Under the pieces are notes generated by a model. It had not been told where the DNA came from, made no database searches, and saw only the letters and a list, made by a program, of their open reading frames with translations. The position numbers and the translations under genes are program-made. Below, piece after piece: positions 24,285 through 33,077 of a DNA stretch of 50,506 nt; position 1 is the stretch's first letter, and each line of letters opens with the position of its first letter. Source of the stretch: Paraclostridium benzoelyticum (GTDB lineage: Bacteria > Bacillota > Clostridia > Peptostreptococcales > Peptostreptococcaceae); NCBI RefSeq assembly GCF_001006285.1, contig NZ_LBBT01000018.1:1-50506 (forward strand). Reading direction: 5' to 3'.

Positions 24285-25475
24285 TTGGAAAGAGTTATTG
24301 GTACAGTTGTTAGGGGACTTCGTTGTCCAATCATTAAAGAGGGCGATAAAATCGAGGATATAGTTGTAGAAAGTGTACTTAAAGCTTCAGAAGTTGAAGG
24401 TTTTACTATAAATGATAAGGACATAGTCACTGTAACTGAATCAGTAGTTGCACGTGCTCAAGGAAATTATGCTTCTATAGATAATATCGCTAAGGATGTT
24501 AAATCTAAATTTGGCGACGATACTATTGGTGTAATATTCCCTATCTTAAGTCGTAACCGTTTTGCAATCTGCCTTCGTGGTATAGCAAAGGGAGCTAAGA
24601 AAATAGTATTAATGTTAAGCTACCCATCTGATGAAGTTGGAAATCAGCTAGTTGATTTAGATGTGTTAGATGATAAGGGCGTTAACCCTTGGGCAGATGT
24701 TTTAACAGAGCAAGAATTCCGTAATCTATTTGGGTATAATAAGCATACTTTCACAGGTGTCGATTACATTGATTATTATAAATCTTTAGTAGAAGAATAT
24801 GGTGTTGAGTGTGAAGTAATATTCTCGAACAATCCTAAAACTATCTTAAATTATACAAAAAGTGTTCTTACTTGTGATATTCATACAAGATTTAGAACTA
24901 AGAAAATTTTAAAAGCAAATGGTGGAGAAAAGATTTATGGCCTTGATAATATATTATGTGAATCTATTGATGGAAGTGGATGTAATGAAACTTATGGATT
25001 ATTAGGTTCAAACAAATCAACAGAGGAAACAGTTAAGCTTTTCCCTCGTAACTGTCAACCTATAGTTGATAATATACAATCTATTCTTAAAGAGAAGACA
25101 GGAAGAGATGTTGAGGTTATGATTTATGGAGATGGAGCTTTCAAAGATCCAGTTGGTAATATTTGGGAACTTGCTGACCCAGTTGTTTCACCTGCCTTTA
25201 CATCAGGCTTAAATGGTACTCCAAATGAAATAAAATTAAAGTATCTTGCTGATAATAACTTCTCTCATTTAGATGGTGAAGAGCTTAAGAAGGCAATATC
25301 AGAATATATAAAAAATAAGGAATCAGATTTAGTTGGATCTATGGAATCACAAGGTACTACTCCAAGAAGACTTACTGACCTTATAGGATCATTATCTGAC
25401 TTAACTTCAGGAAGTGGAGATAAGGGAACTCCTATTATATTCATCCAAGGTTATTTCGATAATTACACAAAGTAA
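24285..25475 (+). CDS. CofE-like gamma-glutamyl ligase
   Basis: 396 residues from the chosen TTG. The N-terminal portion ERVIGTVVRGLRCPIIKEGD and KDIVTVTESVVARAQG resemble F420-0:L-glutamate ligases (CofE), which add glutamate to a phosphorylated deazaflavin. At nearly 400 residues it is much longer than archaeal CofE (about 250). It belongs to a clostridial group found in species not known to make F420, so the acceptor is uncertain. The first possible TTG (24267) carries the ribosome site AGGAGAG inside the extension, so TTG at 24285 is preferred. Divergent LysR control is likely. Confidence 0.75.
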   Translation: MERVIGTVVRGLRCPIIKEGDKIEDIVVESVLKASEVEGFTINDKDIVTVTESVVARAQGNYASIDNIAKDVKSKFGDDTIGVIFPILSRNRFAICLRGIAKGAKKIVLMLSYPSDEVGNQLVDLDVLDDKGVNPWADVLTEQEFRNLFGYNKHTFTGVDYIDYYKSLVEEYGVECEVIFSNNPKTILNYTKSVLTCDIHTRFRTKKILKANGGEKIYGLDNILCESIDGSGCNETYGLLGSNKSTEETVKLFPRNCQPIVDNIQSILKEKTGRDVEVMIYGDGAFKDPVGNIWELADPVVSPAFTSGLNGTPNEIKLKYLADNNFSHLDGEELKKAISEYIKNKESDLVGSMESQGTTPRRLTDLIGSLSDLTSGSGDKGTPIIFIQGYFDNYTK

Positions 25476-25481
25476 TAAATT

Positions 25482-25535
25482 AAAAAGTGCTACTGTCTCA
25501 ACAGCTTAAAAATCTGTTAGTGGTAGCTCTTTTTT
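25482..25535. terminator. Intrinsic terminator, bidirectional
   Basis: An outer stem AAAAAGTGCTAC with GTAGCTCTTTTT encloses an inner stem AACAG/CTGTT. It lies between the convergent cofE-like and ClC genes. Confidence 0.8.
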
Positions 25536-25612
25536 AGTTATTCAAACAATCAGCCGTGTAAATAATTCTATAATGGATTTGTATATATAAAGTAAAAATC
25601 CACCATATATCT

Positions 25613-25661
25613 ATCGTGGATTTCAATGGTGGAAACGAATCACAGGAATAAAATCCACGAT
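25613..25661 (-). repeat. 49-nt dispersed element, copy C (best-paired copy)
   Basis: Terminal inverted repeats are 11 bp and perfect in this copy: on the minus strand it begins ATCGTGGATTT and ends AAATCCACGAT. The interior is TGTGATTCGTTTCCACCATTG. It directly abuts the stop codon of the ClC gene at 25662. Confidence 0.85.
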
Positions 25662-26927
25662 TTATTTCTTAATACTTTGATTTTTATATACTAATTTAGT
25701 TTCAATATCATTAATCATTTTACCTATAGCTGCGGATAATACCATTGGCAATATAGTATTAATTGGAAAGAAAAATATCAATAAAAATATAGCTACAAAC
25801 ATATTTCCTATGGCCTTACTTGCAAGACCTGTAACTATTATAGCCAAGCAAAAAACTGGATCTATAGAAAATAACTTAGATACTCCATAAGCTAGACAGC
25901 TCCCAGAAAATATCAAGGGAAATATATGTCCGCCTCTATGCCCCGTTGATAAACATATTTCTGTCAATAAAAGTTTTACTAATGATAATAAAATAAGCAT
26001 ATAAGCAGATATGTTATTCCACTCAACAACTAGCTCTCTTAATCCATGTTCTCCAGAAAATAATATCCATGGGAAAACAGTCCCTAATATACCTATTCCT
26101 AATCCTCCAATTATTCCTTTTAGTATTTTTTTATTTTCAATAGGCTTTAATATCCTATGTAGTGCTAAAGCGTACATTTTGTATATATATGCAAGTAACA
26201 TGGCTATAATAATTAATGGTATAAACCAAATAATTTCTTTCAACCCAATATTACTTTGTCCAAATTTAACTATAAATGAAGGTCTATTATCAAGTTTTGA
26301 TAATAGTATAAATACTAAAAAACCAGCTATTGTCGTTACAGTATAAACAATTACTTTTATTTTCTTTATTATATGTCTATTTTCTGAACTTTTTTCACTT
26401 AGTGTATATATTCCAAATAAAGGCGCCCTAAATACAAGTCCTGTACTAACTTGCATACTATATTCTATTAGTTCATCTGAATACTGATTAACAACGTTCT
26501 TTTTCTTAAATCGTTCTTTCATTTTATCTCCAACAAAGGTAATTATACCTCCTGCAATGCCTGATAGTGCAGCTTCTGGTCCAACGCTTGCACCAAAGAA
26601 TAGTATTGTTAATGAGTTTATAATAGAATATTTTAACGATTTATACTCTACTCTTTTATTTTTCTTAAACTCTTCTAAAGTTTGATCCATATATTTTGGG
26701 TATTCTCCAAAATGTTTTTGCGTTATTCCGACTAATATACCACCTATACTTGCAACTATTAAAGTCCAATATTTTATATTTAAAAAATCTTTTAAAGTGC
26801 GCCATATAAAGTGTATACCTACATTTACAATTCCTAAAAACATCCATGTTAAAATACCTACAAATGCACCCATAAGTGCGCTATTAAGCATTAATGCTAA
26901 ATCTAACTTTACAACTTTTTTATCCAA
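25662..26927 (-). CDS. ClC-family chloride channel/transporter
   Basis: 421 residues with about 10-11 membrane helices. ClC signature-like segments: GASVGPEAALSG near 114-125 (the GxEGP-type selectivity loop in a variant form), GIYTLSE, and GHRGGHIFPLIFSGS near 328 (the GGxFxP-like loop). No CBS domains. The role is chloride or other anion exchange across the membrane. The start is a TTG after AAGGAGGG. Dispersed element copy C abuts its stop codon, and the convergent cofE terminator serves its 3' end. Confidence 0.85.
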   Translation of the reverse strand: MDKKVVKLDLALMLNSALMGAFVGILTWMFLGIVNVGIHFIWRTLKDFLNIKYWTLIVASIGGILVGITQKHFGEYPKYMDQTLEEFKKNKRVEYKSLKYSIINSLTILFFGASVGPEAALSGIAGGIITFVGDKMKERFKKKNVVNQYSDELIEYSMQVSTGLVFRAPLFGIYTLSEKSSENRHIIKKIKVIVYTVTTIAGFLVFILLSKLDNRPSFIVKFGQSNIGLKEIIWFIPLIIIAMLLAYIYKMYALALHRILKPIENKKILKGIIGGLGIGILGTVFPWILFSGEHGLRELVVEWNNISAYMLILLSLVKLLLTEICLSTGHRGGHIFPLIFSGSCLAYGVSKLFSIDPVFCLAIIVTGLASKAIGNMFVAIFLLIFFFPINTILPMVLSAAIGKMINDIETKLVYKNQSIKK

Positions 26928-26979
26928 TGAATTCCCTCCTTAAGTTGCTCTTGAATAAAGTTTTCCTCTATAAGATAAT

Positions 26980-27090
26980 TTATATTCTAAATGAGATATC
27001 TCTATCATTATAATCTATCTCTCCAATTTCATAATACGAATTTATTATATCATACTCTTCCTGCAAACCTAATCCTTCATATATTTTCAT
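26980..27090 (-). CDS. Small ORF (36 residues) upstream of ClC gene
   Basis: An ATG at 27088-27090 lies 7 nt after a strong AAGGAGATG ribosome site. The reading frame encodes 36 residues, acidic and Tyr/Ile-rich (MKIYEGLGLQEEYDIINSYY and so on), ending 53 bp before the ClC start. It could be a leader peptide, a small regulatory protein or the surviving start of a lost gene. I do not recognise it. Confidence 0.4.
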   Translation of the reverse strand: MKIYEGLGLQEEYDIINSYYEIGEIDYNDRDISFRI

Positions 27091-27380
27091 GTAACATCTC
27101 CTTAATATTTTAACTAAACAAAACCTAATTCAATATTTATCTAGTATGTTCTTAATAGATTTTTAAATAATATAATTATAGTAATTAAATTTCATCTTAT
27201 TTTTATAATAATTTTCTTATATAAATTATTAATTCTATTCTTAAAAAATAGCCTCTTTAAAAATAGAGAAATTGAAATGGATAGTATTTATATTTTATAT
27301 ATTATTTTACCCTTGTGATTTTCTTTGTTATATGCTTAAAATCTCATATAATTTTCCACTTAGATTCTAAGCATATTAAA
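27091..27380. other. AT-rich intergenic stretch with no recognised feature
   Basis: The gap between the ClC gene and the sensor kinase gene spans 26928-27547. Apart from the small ORF, the terminator at 27381-27409 and dispersed element copy D, I see only AT-rich sequence that probably holds the ClC promoter. No coding frame with a ribosome site was found. Confidence 0.5.
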
Positions 27381-27409
27381 AACACTTATACCCGAAGGAT
27401 ATAAGTGTT
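27377..27409 (-). terminator. Intrinsic terminator after the sensor kinase gene
   Basis: AACACTTATA pairs with TATAAGTGTT on the minus strand around a CC-TTCG-GG tip, followed by T residues. Copy D of the dispersed element overlaps its 5' foot. Confidence 0.85.
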
Positions 27410-27456
27410 CGTGGATTTCAATGGTGGAGATGAATCGCAAAAACAATACCCACGAA
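27408..27456 (-). repeat. 49-nt dispersed element, copy D
   Basis: The minus strand starts TTCGTGGGTATTG, contains TGCGATTCATCTCCACCA and ends TTGAAATCCACGAA. Ends pair over 7 bp (TTCGTGG with CCACGAA). It joins directly onto the terminator hairpin. Confidence 0.85.
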
Positions 27457-27547
27457 TTTAAGTATATATATTTATCACATTCTCGTATATATTTATAAAA
27501 TCAGTATTCTATAAAATGCTATAAATTATGTCTCTTAAACTACTCCT

Positions 27548-28768
27548 CTAATAAAATATAACTCTAAATTGACTTCCAACACCTAGCTCACTACTCACCT
27601 CTATATAACCATTATTAGACTCTACTATTGATTTACTAAGTGAAAGACCTATTCCAACAGAGTTAGGCTTATTACTTTTATAAAATCTATTAAAAATATT
27701 AGGTAAATCCTCTTTCTTTATTCCTTGTCCACTATCTTTTATAATTACCTTCGTAAATACTTTACTTTTCTCTATGCTCACCCTAACACTACTATCTCTA
27801 GAATGTTCTATACTATTTTTAACAATATTCATTAAAGCTTCTTTTATCCACTCTCCATCTGCATAAATGATAGCTTTATCATATTCTTCAAATACCATTT
27901 CTACATTATTTTTTTTAGATAACATATATAAGCTAGCTAAAACTTCCTTTACCACTAAATTTAAATTTATTTCATTTTTCCTAAACTCAATTGCCTTAGC
28001 ATCTATTTTACTCAAGTTCAATAAAGATTTTATCATCCATTCCATGCGTTCTAATTGAGTTTCACTTTCTTTCAAAAACTTATTTCTTTGTGCTTCATCT
28101 AAATTTTTATTAAGCATAATTTCATTAAACATCATAGTAGATGCCAATGGAGTTTTTAGTTGATGCGATATATCAGACATTATTCTAACCAAAAACTCTT
28201 TTTCTTGGTTTATAATATTCATTTGATTTTTGATTACATCTCTCATTTGTACAAAAGCATAAGAAATTTTTGAAAACTCACCTTCTTTATACTCATCTAT
28301 ATCTACATCATAATTACTAGCTAAAATTTCCTTAGATGCTTGGGTCAATTTATTTAATTTGATATATACTCTTTTATGATAGCTATTATTTATTTTTATA
28401 TGTATACCTGTAAGCACTAACATTGCAATACCTATAAATACAAAAGTTATAACAAATATATTATTAAAATTCCCAATAAATTTCATATTTAAATCGGTAC
28501 TGTATCCATAATCTTTTATTATATCTAGTCCATAATCTAAATCCTTTTTATTAACATTACTAAAACTTAAACTTACTATTTCATTTTCAAGATTTGGATA
28601 TTTACTACTTAGATAACCTATTGTATATGCTTTATTTTCTATATAATCAATCTTTAACTTATCATATGAAATAAAAAATACTAAAGCTAAAATTGCAAAT
28701 GTTATTAAGTTAGTTATAACTATTATTATTAAAGTTTTCTTTATTTCACTATTTCTGTATAATTCCAA
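27548..28768 (-). CDS. Two-component sensor histidine kinase
   Basis: 406 residues. Membrane segments at about 12-34 and 103-124 flank an extracellular domain of roughly 68 residues. A HAMP-like linker follows (130-185), then the dimerisation helix with phospho-acceptor H202 in DISHQLKTPLA. The ATPase domain has N box IVKNSIEHS, G1 DSGQGIKKEDL, F box FNRFYK and G2 GIGLSLSKSIVE. The start is a TTG immediately after the response regulator stop, with GAGGAAG as ribosome site. The pair lies downstream of an ABC exporter operon on the same strand, so it probably senses a membrane-active compound and controls that exporter. Confidence 0.92.
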   Translation of the reverse strand: MELYRNSEIKKTLIIIVITNLITFAILALVFFISYDKLKIDYIENKAYTIGYLSSKYPNLENEIVSLSFSNVNKKDLDYGLDIIKDYGYSTDLNMKFIGNFNNIFVITFVFIGIAMLVLTGIHIKINNSYHKRVYIKLNKLTQASKEILASNYDVDIDEYKEGEFSKISYAFVQMRDVIKNQMNIINQEKEFLVRIMSDISHQLKTPLASTMMFNEIMLNKNLDEAQRNKFLKESETQLERMEWMIKSLLNLSKIDAKAIEFRKNEINLNLVVKEVLASLYMLSKKNNVEMVFEEYDKAIIYADGEWIKEALMNIVKNSIEHSRDSSVRVSIEKSKVFTKVIIKDSGQGIKKEDLPNIFNRFYKSNKPNSVGIGLSLSKSIVESNNGYIEVSSELGVGSQFRVIFY

Positions 28769-29467
28769 CTACATCACTTCCTCTACTTCCATATTCCATT
28801 TATAACCCATGCCTCTTTTATTAACTATGTATTTTGGTTCTTTAGGATTGTCTTCAATTTTATCTCTAAGTCTTTTTATATAAACAGATATTGTATTGTC
28901 ATCTACATAACAATAATCTTTCTTGAACACCGCTTCTAACAAATCATCTCTGCTTAAAAATTGATTCGGATTTTTCATAAAACTAAGTAACAGTTTGTAT
29001 TCTTGTGTTGTTAAAAGGATTTCCTGTCTATTCTTTTTTATATTTATGCTAAAAGTATCTACAATTATATCTTTACTTTTTAGGTATCTTTTAACTGAAT
29101 TATATTTATTACTTCTTCTAAGTACCGCCTTTATTCTTGATAGTAGTTCTCTTATTCTAAATGGCTTTGTTATATAATCGTCTGCTCCTATATCCAGTCC
29201 TAATACAATATTTACTTCTTCATCTAATGCTGTTAAGAATATTATAGACATGTCCTTATTTTTTCTTATAAATTTACAAACATCATATCCAGTTCCATCT
29301 GGTAAGTTTATATCAAGTATCGCTAAATCATAATTATTATTTTCTATTTCACTTTTGGCATCTTCTACACTCCCTACTACTTTAACTTCAAACCCTTCTT
29401 CTATAAGTGAATATTCTGTTCCCATAGCTAAAGCTTCATCATCTTCTACCAATAATATTTTTTTCAT
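28769..29467 (-). CDS. OmpR-family response regulator
   Basis: 232 residues from the ATG at 29467. The receiver domain (1-115) has the acidic pair D9-D10, phospho-acceptor D52 in LAILDINLPDG, T-A near 81 and K in ITKPFRIRELL. The winged-helix domain (about 135-230) has LLTTQEYKLLLSF and VDDNTISVYIKRLRDKI followed by RGMGYKW. A TTG 12 bases upstream overlaps the ribosome site GGAGGT and is not the likely start. Its stop touches the kinase TTG start, so the two are translationally coupled. Confidence 0.93.
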   Translation of the reverse strand: MKKILLVEDDEALAMGTEYSLIEEGFEVKVVGSVEDAKSEIENNNYDLAILDINLPDGTGYDVCKFIRKNKDMSIIFLTALDEEVNIVLGLDIGADDYITKPFRIRELLSRIKAVLRRSNKYNSVKRYLKSKDIIVDTFSINIKKNRQEILLTTQEYKLLLSFMKNPNQFLSRDDLLEAVFKKDYCYVDDNTISVYIKRLRDKIEDNPKEPKYIVNKRGMGYKWNMEVEEVM

Positions 29468-29488
29468 ATTTACCTCCAAAGTATATTC

Positions 29489-29519
29489 AAAAAACCATGA
29501 GAATAACTCATGGTTTTTT
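29489..29519. terminator. Intrinsic terminator between ABC exporter and two-component genes
   Basis: A 13-bp perfect stem, AAAAAACCATGAG with CTCATGGTTTTTT, 5-nt loop. It follows the permease stop within 2 bp, so the two-component genes need read-through or their own promoter. Confidence 0.88.
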
Positions 29520-29520
29520 A

Positions 29521-32061
29521 TTAATTTGCCTTAATAGTTTCTATTATATTACTTTTTCTTAATTTTTTCATCGGAATTAATGCAGATACATATCCTATTA
29601 CAATAACTCCTACTATAGCTACTATAATTTCTATATAAGGTATATTATATTCAAATCCTTTAAGTTCTGTAAATCTTAAATAAATTATATATGATAATAT
29701 AGTTCCTACTATACTTCCTAATATACCACCATATATTCCAAAGCACATTCCTTCTAAACAAATCATAGATTTTAACTCTTTTGATGTCATGCCTATTGCT
29801 TTTAGAGATGCTAACTCTTTTCTTCTTATCGTTATATTAGTAGATATAGTATTCACTATATTTATACTACTTATCAATGTTATAACTACCGTAAATCCTA
29901 AAAGTAATATTATTGGAAGTAAGTTACTTACCATTACGCTTTTATTTAAATCTTCCACATTTATAACATTAAAATTAGGATATGTTTTTATAAATTTATT
30001 TAACTCTTTTTCTACTTTATCCACATTTCCATCAGCACATTTAATATCTATAGACTCTCTGTCGAATTGCCCCTTAGCAACATCATTATTTTTTATAATG
30101 CTCTTTAAATTTTCAGTAGGTAATATTACCTTTTGTATTCCACTTGTTCCTAAATCATAAGGGGCATCATCTATAACCGCACCTACCTTAAGTGTTATTA
30201 GCTGGTCTTCATCATAACTTTCTTTTGCATTTTCCTCTACTTTAGGTTTTACACCATTAACATACTGTTCTGGTGTTAATCTTTCCTCTTTATAGAAATA
30301 ATTAGGGTCTATCTTTATTTCATCTCCAACCTTTAAATTCATTACAGGAGATAATACTCCCTTTGGCATTTTTTCATTTTTAATAACTATTATCTCATTT
30401 TCTTTTAAATTATCTATGCTTCCATTAGATATATAAGGCTTTAAAGTCTCTAGTTTATTGTTATCAAAGGCATTCATTAATACAGATAAATATTTATAGT
30501 CCTCCTTATCATATTTAACATTTTTTATAAAACTATAATTTTGATCTTTAACTATCTTAGGAATAACAGATTCATCTACTATCGCCTTTAATTTTATAGG
30601 TGTATAACTAGAGTATATATTCCCTATATCACTTAATGTTTCTGTACTTTTAAGCATATTATCATCTATAGAGTATTTTCCAATTCCCTCATTATTTTGC
30701 ACTATTCTAAAACTCATCTTATTTTCTTCTGTAATTTTATCAGTAAAGTTTCCAGCATATTTAGCAAAACTTATAAATGATATAAATAAAGTTACACTCA
30801 TAGCCATCGACATTGATGTTATATAAAATCTCTTTTTATTTCTTCTTATATTTTTTATAGCCATTATGTGATTTACTTTTAATATCTTATTTAACCTAGA
30901 TTTTCTTCTTGATTTTTTTATTTTTTCTTTAGTTATTAAGTTGCTAGAACTTATTGCTACTAAAGGTGATATTTTTGATACTTTTATTGCTGGTAATAAA
31001 GCTGATATATAAACTGATATAGCCCCTAGAAGCATACTACCTATTATCACCATAGGAGATATTATAAAATTTATATCCTCTTGACCCGTACTAAGTTTAA
31101 ACATACCTAGAATAGCAAATATAGATATTGTTCCTAAAAATACACCTATAGGAATAGCTATTACTATCATTGTAGTTGCTTCTCTTAATACTAATGTTTT
31201 TATTTGTTTTTTAGTTGCTCCCATAGCTTTTAATTGCCCAAATTGTTTCAGCCTTTCAGCTATACTTATATTAAATGCATTATATATAAGCATGATAGTA
31301 GCTATTACTACTATTCCTACAACTACAGATACTATACCAAATAAGGCAACATTCATGCTTTTGTCTTTACTATCTCCTGTAAGCCTTAGTAATGTTTCAT
31401 TTTCTACTATATTATTTTTACCTACTAATTTAGTAATATCATCTATAACCTCCCTTTTATTTGCATTATCCTTTATTTTTATATATATCGGTAAGTTTTT
31501 TATATCTTTTTCTAAATTATTATCTAAGGTATACCCATTAGTTACTCCATTTGCTTTAGATTCACGCTTATCACTTGCTATACCTACTAAAGTATACTCT
31601 TTATTGTCTATCTTTAATTTATCACCTATATTAACTGGATTTTCAAAATATTTTAACACCCAGTTTTCTATAACTATTTCATTACTTTTTTCTGGTAATC
31701 TTCCATCTTTAATTTTGATATTTTCTATATTAAATAAATTTTTATTCCCTGATTTTACATCTATTTTCTTATCTCCTGCAAAGTTATCATATACCATTTC
31801 CTTTTCTGGTGATATAAACTCTATTTGCGGATTATTCTTTATCTTTTCAAATTTTTCTTTATCTGTATTACTTAGTGTTAAATGGTAGTTCCCAGTTAAA
31901 TTCATCTCATTTTGAACAATACTATTCTGAAGTGTAATAATAAATGTACCAATAGAACTTATAAGTGCTACCGAAAGTATTATACCTATAATAATTAACT
32001 GAGTTCTTTTTTTATTATACTTTAAGTATCTATTACTTACACTTTTATAATTATTTATCAT
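29521..32061 (-). CDS. Large ABC transporter permease, FtsX/MacB type
   Basis: 846 residues. A membrane segment near 20-40 is followed by an extracellular domain to about 235, FtsX block 1 with three membrane segments (about 240-365), another membrane segment near 415, a second extracellular domain (about 440-690) and FtsX block 2 (about 700-835). Characteristic loops are ERLKQFGQLKAMGATKKQIKTL and RKELASLKAIGMTSKELKSM. It pairs with the ATPase 11 bp upstream. Next to a two-component pair, such exporters typically give resistance to antimicrobial peptides. The substrate is not deducible. Confidence 0.88.
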   Translation of the reverse strand: MINNYKSVSNRYLKYNKKRTQLIIIGIILSVALISSIGTFIITLQNSIVQNEMNLTGNYHLTLSNTDKEKFEKIKNNPQIEFISPEKEMVYDNFAGDKKIDVKSGNKNLFNIENIKIKDGRLPEKSNEIVIENWVLKYFENPVNIGDKLKIDNKEYTLVGIASDKRESKANGVTNGYTLDNNLEKDIKNLPIYIKIKDNANKREVIDDITKLVGKNNIVENETLLRLTGDSKDKSMNVALFGIVSVVVGIVVIATIMLIYNAFNISIAERLKQFGQLKAMGATKKQIKTLVLREATTMIVIAIPIGVFLGTISIFAILGMFKLSTGQEDINFIISPMVIIGSMLLGAISVYISALLPAIKVSKISPLVAISSSNLITKEKIKKSRRKSRLNKILKVNHIMAIKNIRRNKKRFYITSMSMAMSVTLFISFISFAKYAGNFTDKITEENKMSFRIVQNNEGIGKYSIDDNMLKSTETLSDIGNIYSSYTPIKLKAIVDESVIPKIVKDQNYSFIKNVKYDKEDYKYLSVLMNAFDNNKLETLKPYISNGSIDNLKENEIIVIKNEKMPKGVLSPVMNLKVGDEIKIDPNYFYKEERLTPEQYVNGVKPKVEENAKESYDEDQLITLKVGAVIDDAPYDLGTSGIQKVILPTENLKSIIKNNDVAKGQFDRESIDIKCADGNVDKVEKELNKFIKTYPNFNVINVEDLNKSVMVSNLLPIILLLGFTVVITLISSINIVNTISTNITIRRKELASLKAIGMTSKELKSMICLEGMCFGIYGGILGSIVGTILSYIIYLRFTELKGFEYNIPYIEIIVAIVGVIVIGYVSALIPMKKLRKSNIIETIKAN

Positions 32062-32072
32062 TGATTTTCCTC

Positions 32073-32753
32073 CTATGCATTATATACATCATCTATTATC
32101 TTTCCATCAGATACAGTTATAACTCTGTCAGCTTGTTCTGCTACCTTTTCGTCATGTGTTATAAGTATAAGTGTTTGGTTGTATTTTTTTGCCGTACATT
32201 TAAGCAACTCTATAACTTCTTTTGTTGTTTTACTATCTAGGTTACCTGTTGGTTCATCTGCAAGTATTATAGCCGGTTTATTTATAAGAGCTCTTCCTAT
32301 AGATACCCTTTGTTGTTGACCTCCTGATAATTCTGAAGGTAGATGATTCCTTCTTTTTTTAAGCCCCAATGTATTTATTATTTCATCTAAATATTTAGAG
32401 TCTACTTTTTCATTATCTAAAAGAGTTGGGAATGCTATATTTTCCTCAACATCTAGAACTGGTATTAAATTGAAAAATTGAAATATAAATCCTATGTTTC
32501 TTCTTCTAAATATACTTAATCTATCATCATCTAGTTTGTATATTTCATTCTCATTTATAACTACACTTCCACTACTTGGTCTATCTAATCCTCCTAATAA
32601 GTTAAGTAGCGTTGACTTTCCAGAACCTGATTGACCTACAACTGCTACAAATTCACCTTTATTTATGTTGAAACTTACATTATCTATAGCTTTTACTTTA
32701 TTTTCACCTTGTCCATAATATTTTTTTAAATTTCTAACCTCTAAGACTTTCAT
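32073..32753 (-). CDS. ABC transporter ATPase, MacB/LolD type
   Basis: 226 residues. Walker A GQSGSGKST near 40-48, Q-loop FQFFNLIPVL, signature LSGGQQQRVSIGRAL, Walker B AIILADEPTGNLD and H-loop ITHDEKVA are all intact. First gene of the exporter operon, with AGGAGG before the ATG and the permease 11 bp downstream. Confidence 0.94.
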   Translation of the reverse strand: MKVLEVRNLKKYYGQGENKVKAIDNVSFNINKGEFVAVVGQSGSGKSTLLNLLGGLDRPSSGSVVINENEIYKLDDDRLSIFRRRNIGFIFQFFNLIPVLDVEENIAFPTLLDNEKVDSKYLDEIINTLGLKKRRNHLPSELSGGQQQRVSIGRALINKPAIILADEPTGNLDSKTTKEVIELLKCTAKKYNQTLILITHDEKVAEQADRVITVSDGKIIDDVYNA

Positions 32754-32922
32754 ATATCCAACCTCCTATTTATATATTTATTGATAAATTATGTATTTAT
32801 TATAAACTTATACTTTTTTTAGCTCAATAAACGTACCATTACAATCTCTCATATTAACTTACAAAAATGTAATTATAAATACACTGTACTAAATATATTT
32901 CTCAAATAAAATCACATTTAAA

Positions 32923-32957
32923 GAGCCAGTTCATGCTAAAATATCAGGAACTGGCTC
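32923..32957 (-). terminator. Intrinsic terminator hairpin
   Basis: A 10-bp perfect stem GAGCCAGTTC/GAACTGGCTC with a 15-nt loop and a short T run on the minus strand. It serves the ProX-like gene and lies downstream of the degenerate element copy E. The remaining gap 32754-32922 shows only AT-rich promoter-like sequence. Confidence 0.7.
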
Positions 32958-32999
32958 TTATAAGATAAAACTTATAGATTATCTTATTAATATAAATTG

Positions 33000-33048
33000 T
33001 ATGTGAATTTTAATGGTATAGACGGAACTTATTCCCCTATCCACCTCT
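33000..33048 (-). repeat. 49-nt dispersed element, degenerate copy E
   Basis: The minus strand keeps GTGGAT at the start, GTCTATACCATT in the interior and AAAATTCACATA at the end. It matches the consensus in position and spacing but with many changes, and the terminal pairing is mostly lost. As in the other copies it lies between a minus-strand gene end (33078) and a terminator. Confidence 0.5.
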
Positions 33049-33077
33049 TATTATTTATGTGCACAACTTAACTCATT

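Noticed and set aside
15870-27456. 49-nt elements as tRNA genes or CRISPR repeats
   Set aside because: Only the acceptor-like end CTCCACCA recalls a tRNA; there is no cloverleaf. Copies are kilobases apart, without spacers or cas genes.
29789-31888. Long plus-strand open frames opposite the large ABC permease, and similar ones opposite other genes
   Set aside because: They are antisense to well-supported genes, lack ribosome sites and have compositions expected from reading AT-rich codons backwards.
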